From: Anolis sagrei
Lineage: Eukaryota; Chordata; Lepidosauria; Squamata; Anolidae
Assembly: GCF_037176765.1 (NCBI RefSeq)
Contig: NC_090024.1
Span: 191,700,278 to 191,764,277, forward strand
Length of the DNA: 64,000 bases
Reading direction: 5' to 3'
Shown here: positions 57,986-64,000 of the stretch, piece after piece
How positions within the stretch are numbered: the stretch's first letter is position 1
How the letters are laid out: each line of letters starts with the position of its first letter
Notes under the pieces: generated by a model
What the model saw: the letters and a program-made list of their open reading frames with translations, nothing else
Database searches by the model: none
Told to the model about the DNA's origin: nothing
Made by a program: the position numbers and the translations under genes

Positions 57986-60172
57986 CATAGAAATGGGGCG
58001 ATCCCATTTTTCACCACCACCACCTGTCTGGGGACAATGGAAGCAATTCTCTGATAAGACTGCATCTCCTGCTCAAATCTATGTCCCCAGCTGTCAGCAA
58101 AAGAAAGAAATAACCTTCCACGTTGAGCAATAAAAAATTTCAAGATTCAAGTTACTTGACATTCTGGGTGTGCATGAAAATGTAAGGTAAGACCTAAGCA
58201 ATAAGCATTCCCTTATCATCTGTAATTCACGAGATTGTGAATAATCTAAGGGCATTCCCACTGGTGGTATGAACCTCAATTCCCTAGTTCCGAAAATGCC
58301 TTTTGCTTTGCTATCCCCGAACCTGAATGTCTTTTGAAGTACAGCTAAAGCTGGCTTGGTGAGCAAGAGGTGAAGTTGCTCTGAGCCTCTCTAGCACAGC
58401 CAAGCATTCATGCATGAAAATGACTGAAAGGAGAAAAGGAGTAATAACCCCCTTGGGACTAGAAGTTTCAGCTATTTGTTCTCACAACTGTGAAGTAAAG
58501 CCCCCAAGTCCTTTTATGAAGCTTGCAGAGGAGCTTCTTTTGAAACTGCTGCAGGGCAAGGTCAAGACAGCTCTGAAGGCAGTGGAAGGTGGAGTAATCA
58601 TAAGGAGTTCATAGAAGCTGTGGTAAGAAGGCCAGCTGTCAGATTGTCATGACACATAGATAGAGACATGATAGCAGGAAAGAAGGCTTAATGGGGAAGA
58701 AAAGCATACTGAGATTTCTTAGGAGCTGGCTTTGCTGTAGACTGGATTCAACCTCGAGAAAGAGCCTTTTTAGTCCTTTGCTTCCAGTAAATAGCAATGT
58801 TCAGGCTCTGCATAATAAGTAATGAATAGATTGCCCTCCAGATATGGTTGGACTACTGCTCTTATCAGTCCCAGCCAACATAATCAGTGGTGAGGGATGG
58901 TAGGAGCTGAAAGCCATCAATTTATTGTGGGAAAGATTGTCCACCACTGTTCTAAACTCCGCAGTTCGAGGCTGAGTGGAAGAGGCACTTTCCTTCTAAC
59001 CCTAAATTATTTCATGGACCAAGGCAGTGGCATTTTTCATGGTGAGAGAAAACTATACACACTCACAAGGAAACTCCTTCCCTTCCTAGTCTAAATATTT
59101 TAGTTGTGGTTCTGAATATACTTCTAAAGGTCAATGAAATATCACATAAAATGCATGCAAATCCATGTCCTCTTTTGATATCTTTTTTGTAGGTAAACCA
59201 GTTCTTGCAGGGGTGGGATGTGTAAGTGATCACCTAGCAGGGAGATTTCAGTTCATCTGTGAATACTGATAATCTCTCTTCCTTTTTAAAAAAGCCATTT
59301 TGACCATATTTTGAATATGAATAGTGATGATGATACATTCAAAACAGATTCTAAAGCAGGAGTGGGCACAGGGACCAATATTTACCTTGAGCTCTCCTCA
59401 TGTGATGTGCCAGTGCATTCTGGTGCTCTATATGTTGCAGAAGTTGTCATTTTTGGCTTGTGTGCTACTTAGGGTCCTGCCTCATCATGGCAAATTCATG
59501 GGCTCCCTACTGGAAGCATGGAAACCTGTTGCTCCATACCCTGCATCGCAAAACTTACCCTTGTCCCCGTTCCACGGGTGGAAGGGTCACTGGCCAGCTT
59601 CTCCCCATTGCTGGTAAGGCAACATAGGAAGACTCCTTTCTGGACAGAGCACAACTGGAAGTACATGTGCATTGTGTAATGGGCTCTATCCTAAAAGATG
59701 AGAACAAGCATTGTACAATGAGCCCAATAGCCTGTCTGATGAGGTGGTAGGAAACAGGTTGGAATGACTGAAATTTCTAAGATATGGGGGAAGACAAACT
59801 ATCGTGTATTTAAATTGTTTCTATAGTTTTGTGGCTTCCCAGTGAAAAATCCCTCCCACCCCAAATCATTATCGCTCTCTAGGGGTTTGGGGGGGGGGAG
59901 GGTTACAAAACTAGAGTTTGGGAATTGCATGTGGCTAAAAGCCCACATTTTCCTCACCTTCAGATTTATACAATACTCATATTCTGTGTTAGATTTCCTA
60001 AGAATCTTTCCTGCTACTGCCTATTACAATTTAGACAAAGTTGGAAGCAGACAAATTCTACTGTTTTCACTTAAGGATGCAGAGTTAGTATCCAAAAATA
60101 CCCAGAACTCATGCTACATGATGCTACTATATGATGTTACAAACAAGCTGTTATTCTTTATCATCTCTTCAG
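57986..60172. other. Intergenic DNA up to OPTC
   Basis: A MITE-like fragment at about 58833-58960 (tgccctccagatatggttgg, then actactgctcttatcagtcc, then gtccaccactgttctaaa) belongs to the same family as the repeat split by the hAT at 32974. The OPTC promoter and any 5' exon probably lie here but cannot be placed. The acceptor tcatctcttcag ends at 60172. Confidence 0.4.
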
Positions 60173-60179
60173 GCACAGC

Positions 60180-61744
60180 ATGCAGACTGCAGTCTTGGTG
60201 GGTGGAATAATAACTGTGCTGACTTTATCACTGGCTCTACCTACTTTGCCTCAGGAAGATGAAAAGGAGGTGAAGGAGGAGCAGAAGACAATGGACATCA
60301 CCGTTTATGACAACCTGGACCTTGGCAATTATGACCTCAACTTGGACAACTATGGAGAGGTCATTGATCTTAGCAATTATGAAGAGATTTATGATTATGG
60401 GGATCTGGCATCCAAGGTATGCTATTAGTGCTATGATGTTTGAAGACACACGCAAACACATACATTGTGAGGAAGAATACTAATTTTTAGCAATGGATTC
60501 TACTAATACCCATATAAAGTGTTTTCCTAATATAAAGTGAGACCATGGCCCTTAGGAATGAACTCTGCATTTCATCATATAAGCATAAATGGCACCAAGG
60601 AGAGTTTCTCTCCCAAGGCAAACTGTACCTGAGAAGGGTGTTTGAGTGCAGGGAGCTGTTCATGTTGAAGTCCCAAGTGAGATCAGATAAACAAATGCAT
60701 TACTACATTTTAAGTTGAAATGTTAAATGCATTTATTTATATTACTCTGTTCATTTAATGGTTTATGCTAATTACCTTTATAGTTTGATCTAGGAGGAAT
60801 TAATCCTGAAGAACCCTGTTGTCAAAGTATGATACTTTTTAAGTCAATAGAGCAGGAAAAAGGAACCTCTGCCCCACAGGGTAAAAAGTCAATTTTGATT
60901 AGGAAAATCAGCAGAGGTATGCAGGAATTGCTCCTCAAGCACTGGCCAAGTGTCCTTCTTTCTGTATGGGAATGACACAAGTGAAATGGCAGTGCCAGTA
61001 GCCAGGAACAACTAGTCCTCTGAGGCGGTATTGGTGCTTTCCTCTATGACCCTCAATTGATCCATGGGGCATATCAATTTCCATGATTTTGGCCCCAAAA
61101 CCTGCCTTCAACATATTATTGAAGTCAACTTATACAAGAGTATACAGAACATACAGCACTGTATCGATGTTACTACACATCAAGTGCTTTTTGACATAGT
61201 CCTTTCCATGTACACTCAAGCAGTTCCAGTGTCATTAATGGGCATCTGTGGTATTGAGGTGGAATAATGTATTGTGAGAATCAACACATTGCTAATATAG
61301 CCAGACACCACCTTTAAACTGAGAACAATTCCCACCAGAATCCCCTGGGATCATTAGAATGTCTAACAGTTTCTTGGCTATTAGCTGGCCTATATGTTGC
61401 ATTATCCACCTAGGGATATTTGAAATACTTCTGACTCAGACATCAAATAGCAAGATTGCAAATCAAGAAAGGTAGAAAAAATCCTGGAATCTGGGGGATT
61501 CTATATAAGCTTTTAAATTAGTTCACCCAATTGAAAATTGAAAATGTTGGTATTAACTAAGAAGATCCCTGGCCATTGCTTTGTTTACAGATTGAAGTAG
61601 GCACCTTGGCTCCTCCCATCAAGAGTATGACAGAGCCACTGACCACAGCAGCTGTGCTAACAGAAACCCCAGAGAGGAGCTCAACAACTTCCCCAGTAGA
61701 AAGACCAAAGGGACCTGGTCTTTTTGGATCCATCACAGATCAGG
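60180..61744 (+). CDS. OPTC: Opticin (OPTC), 5' part; exons 60180-60416 and 61591-61744, rest beyond the window
   Basis: Opticin is a secreted class III SLRP of the vitreous and other eye matrix. It binds collagen fibrils and heparan/chondroitin sulfate and is anti-angiogenic in mammals. 130 complete codons are in the window. Residues 1-20 are a signal peptide (MQTAVLVGGIITVLTLSLAL). An acidic stretch with six tyrosines (43, 51, 58, 67, 71, 73) follows. Its DNYGEVIDLSNYEEIYDYGD matches the opticin/epiphycan family signature and is a likely tyrosine-sulfation region. The next exon (IEVGTLAPPIKSMTEPLT, then TAAVLTETPERSSTTSPVE) is Thr/Ser/Pro rich, as in the O-glycosylated part of mammalian opticin. 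Exon ends: acceptor before 60173, donor aag/gtatgc after 60416 (phase 0), acceptor tttacag before 61591, donor g/gtaggt after 61744 (phase 1). The cysteine cap and leucine-rich repeats must lie right of 64000. It has the same strand and order as PRELP, as in other vertebrates. Confidence 0.93.
60417..61590. other. OPTC intron between the two visible coding exons
   Basis: Non-coding, with no bounded repeat recognised. The 67-codon frame at 61064 is not recognised. Confidence 0.5.
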
Positions 61745-62274
61745 GTAGGTGAAGTGAAAGAGTATTTTTCAGCAATGAGAAGAATAAAGAATCCAAATGA
61801 TAATGGTGACATTTAATCTCCTGATGTATGCTCAAGATGTGTATACATATTCCTTTGGCTTCTTTCTTTCTTCTTAGCCATGTGGGATAAATTTGCGAAT
61901 GGACTACAACATTCTCTCAATTCTCTTATTCTTAAAAGTAAAGGATATTGGTGCATCTAACCCATTCTGTACCTGGTGGATGGAGGCCACTCTCTCAGGT
62001 GGTAGAATGGGAGTGGGTGGTATAACAGGGTGAAGTTCTCTGTCCAAGTCACTGCCTTTCCACACTGATCAATGGAAGACCACTGCAAAGCTTGTTTTGC
62101 ATCACAACTGCAGGCTACTTTCTGCTACTGATAGTGCTTTTCTTCCTCTACCTCCACTACTCTCTCTATTCACCTGTTCTGCTTCTTTCCTGCTGGGCTC
62201 AGCTTTTCCAGAAAACCACTGTTCCCTGCCAATGCAAGGTGATTGTAGATCTGGAGGCTAAATTATTCAGGCAC

Positions 62275-63715
62275 TGTTACATTGTTTTCTCCTTGATGGA
62301 TTGTCACCTTGTTGTGGTGAGGGGGCTTGTGCGTTCTAGTGAATCCGTGGGCAAAGCCATTGGAGTCATGTGCTCCCAGGAGGGTAAGGCCACAGGGGAG
62401 GATTCAGGCCAAGCACAATCTGAAGTCCTCAATGGCAGAGCAGGCAGATGATAACATGGAATATGTTACAATAACTGTGAAAGCTGAAGAAGGCCACTGG
62501 TCATTGGGTTAATCATGCCACTGGATGTACACCTCATTCTGTGAAGACTGTGTTGATTGGTTGTGCACTAATTTCCACACATAAATCAAATTTACACACA
62601 GGTGTCTTCTAATAAAACAAAACCAACAAAAGTCCCATGGTGATCAGCGAGTGGCAACAGGGGCAGGACTGTGAAATCTGGTAGCCCCTAGTCACAGAGT
62701 TGCACATGGGTGATGGATATGGGTTCAGTCATTCTATCTCAAGATCTGAGCCAGTTGAGTAGTTTGGCAGCTGTATCCATGACTGAGCAGCCCTTTCTAG
62801 GAGCCACTTTGCTCACTCCACACAGGGAGGAGGCTAGAAAAGGCGCTCTAAACATAGTCTGCTTCTCTTATCCCTGACTGGACTGCCACATCCAGAGTTG
62901 TCACCATCTTGTGGCCAAAAAAGAAAAATGAACTTTGGAACATGGAATTTATGGTCATTGTTGGATAATACAGACAATGAACACCCTAAACACAGCACTT
63001 CTATTATTCCAAGGGAGCTGAGATGCTTTAACATTGATATAGCAACACTTCAAGAGATCCAGAGAGCAGGTGAAGGAGAGATGAAGAAAGAAAAAGAAAG
63101 CTACACCTTCTTCTGGAAGGGACTGCTGAAAAAGAACAAAGATTACACAGGGTTGGCTTTGCTATCAGAAACAACCTAATGAAGCATCTATCTGAAACAC
63201 CCATTGGCTTTTATGAATGACTCTCAACCCTCTGAATTAACCATCAAGCCAAAAACCATCAAGCAGCTATCATAAGTGCTTATGCACCAACACTAGATGC
63301 TGACGAAGACATCAAGAATTTTTTTACTGTCAACTGAACATCACCCTATGGGAGATACCTAAGGAGGACAAAATCATCCTCCTGGGTTATTTTTAATGCA
63401 ATAGTTGGATGAGACTTTGACTTGTAGCCAGGAACATAGGAAAAGATTGGGTTGGAAACAGCAACTCAAATGGTATCCTAATTTTCACCAAATGTGCAGA
63501 ACACTATCTTGCCATTACCAACATACTCTTCCATCAGAAAACAAACCAGATATCATGGAAGTACATACCCCTGGCCAAAGCATTGGTACCTCTTAGACTA
63601 TGTAATTATATGTGCTAGAGACCGGCACAAAGTGTTTCTCACAAGAGCCTTGACAGCTGTATGGAAGAGGCCTAGAAGGCCATGGATAGATGGAAATTGC
63701 CTTCCTATGTCATAC
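62275..63715 (+). mobile_element. Old APE-type LINE, 5' region and endonuclease part (clade unresolved)
   Basis: The 5' region (gattgtcaccttgttgtggt, then gtgctcccaggagggtaagg, at about 62300-62390) leads to a degraded endonuclease. It reads MNFGTWNLWSLLDN, FNIDIATLQEIQRAGEGE and YTFFWKGLLKKNKDYTG at about 62928-63155. Further pieces match the same domain (a counterpart of SWKYIPLAKALVP, then RDRHKVFLTRALT at about 63555-63660). Several stops and frame changes break it, and the reverse transcriptase is absent. It lies in the OPTC intron after the second visible coding exon. Confidence 0.7.
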
Positions 63716-64000
63716 AAAGTGGAGAGATGCACATAGTATGGGATGACCAAAACAGCACCCAATATATGGGGGCTGAAATGCAGGGGCTAATGCATTGTTT
63801 TGTTTTTTTCTTTAGTGCCACTTATTGGCAGTACTGCTGTTGGCATCGGCTTTGATATTTTCCCTCATACACCCTTAGACTTAATCAGGTGATGGCAGTC
63901 AGCTCATTGTGGGCAGTATCTGCTGCTATTTCTGTCATAAAAGTTCTAGCTCCAGATGGGGAATTCTAGTTCTGGGAAACTGTAGTTTAGAAGCAACCTT
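63716..64000. other. OPTC intron to window edge
   Basis: No exon or clear repeat is recognised. The ending ttctagttctgggaaactgtagtttag recalls the MITE motif seen at 4609-4758. Confidence 0.35.

Noticed and set aside
62898-63179. Host gene resembling craniofacial development protein 2
   Set aside because: That resemblance is a common mis-annotation of LINE endonuclease domains; the frame is broken and lies in an intron.

Overview
The window is vertebrate nuclear DNA, most likely from a squamate reptile (lizard or snake) and probably an iguanian. This rests on the repeats: tRNA-derived Sauria-type SINEs, a full-length RTE-BovB LINE with an open reading frame, L2 and CR1 LINEs, a 5S rRNA-derived SINE, a Penelope-like relic and many foldback MITEs, all in AT-rich sequence. 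The species cannot be fixed from sequence alone. There is no prokaryotic content, no CRISPR array and no tRNA or rRNA gene. Two host genes are supported, both on the + strand and both small leucine-rich proteoglycans (SLRPs). PRELP has a likely non-coding first exon ending at 2220, a main coding exon at 25970-26921 and a last coding exon from 32409 with its stop at 32582-32584. OPTC (opticin) begins coding at 60180. Its first two coding exons (60173-60416 and 61591-61744) lie in the window and its leucine-rich repeats lie beyond the right edge. The order PRELP then OPTC matches the conserved FMOD-PRELP-OPTC cluster of other vertebrates. PRELP anchors basement membrane heparan sulfate to collagen, and opticin is an extracellular matrix SLRP of the eye. 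Layout: 1-2220 holds a SINE, a CR1 tail and the candidate PRELP exon 1. 2221-25969 is PRELP intron 1, with L2, CR1, an R4/Vingi-like LINE, Sauria SINEs, pogo-like and hAT MITEs, a perfect 35-bp-arm foldback and a Penelope-like fragment carrying a hammerhead-ribozyme-like core. 25970-34740 is the PRELP body with a 5S-SINE, an inverted Penelope-like pair in intron 2 and a CpG-rich hAT element in the 3' UTR. 34740-60172 is intergenic. It holds a mariner split by a later LINE (40787-43394), a full-length BovB with an uninterrupted 1010-codon frame and a 13-bp target duplication (45952-49171), and a nearly full-length L2 with a GC-rich 5' region (51817-56997). 60173-64000 is the start of OPTC with an old LINE in its third visible intron. 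No wholly new system is evident. The strongest leads are the intact BovB, the hammerhead-like core in the Penelope-like repeat, the dated nested insertions, and the repeat-rich 5' region and upstream open frame of the L2.
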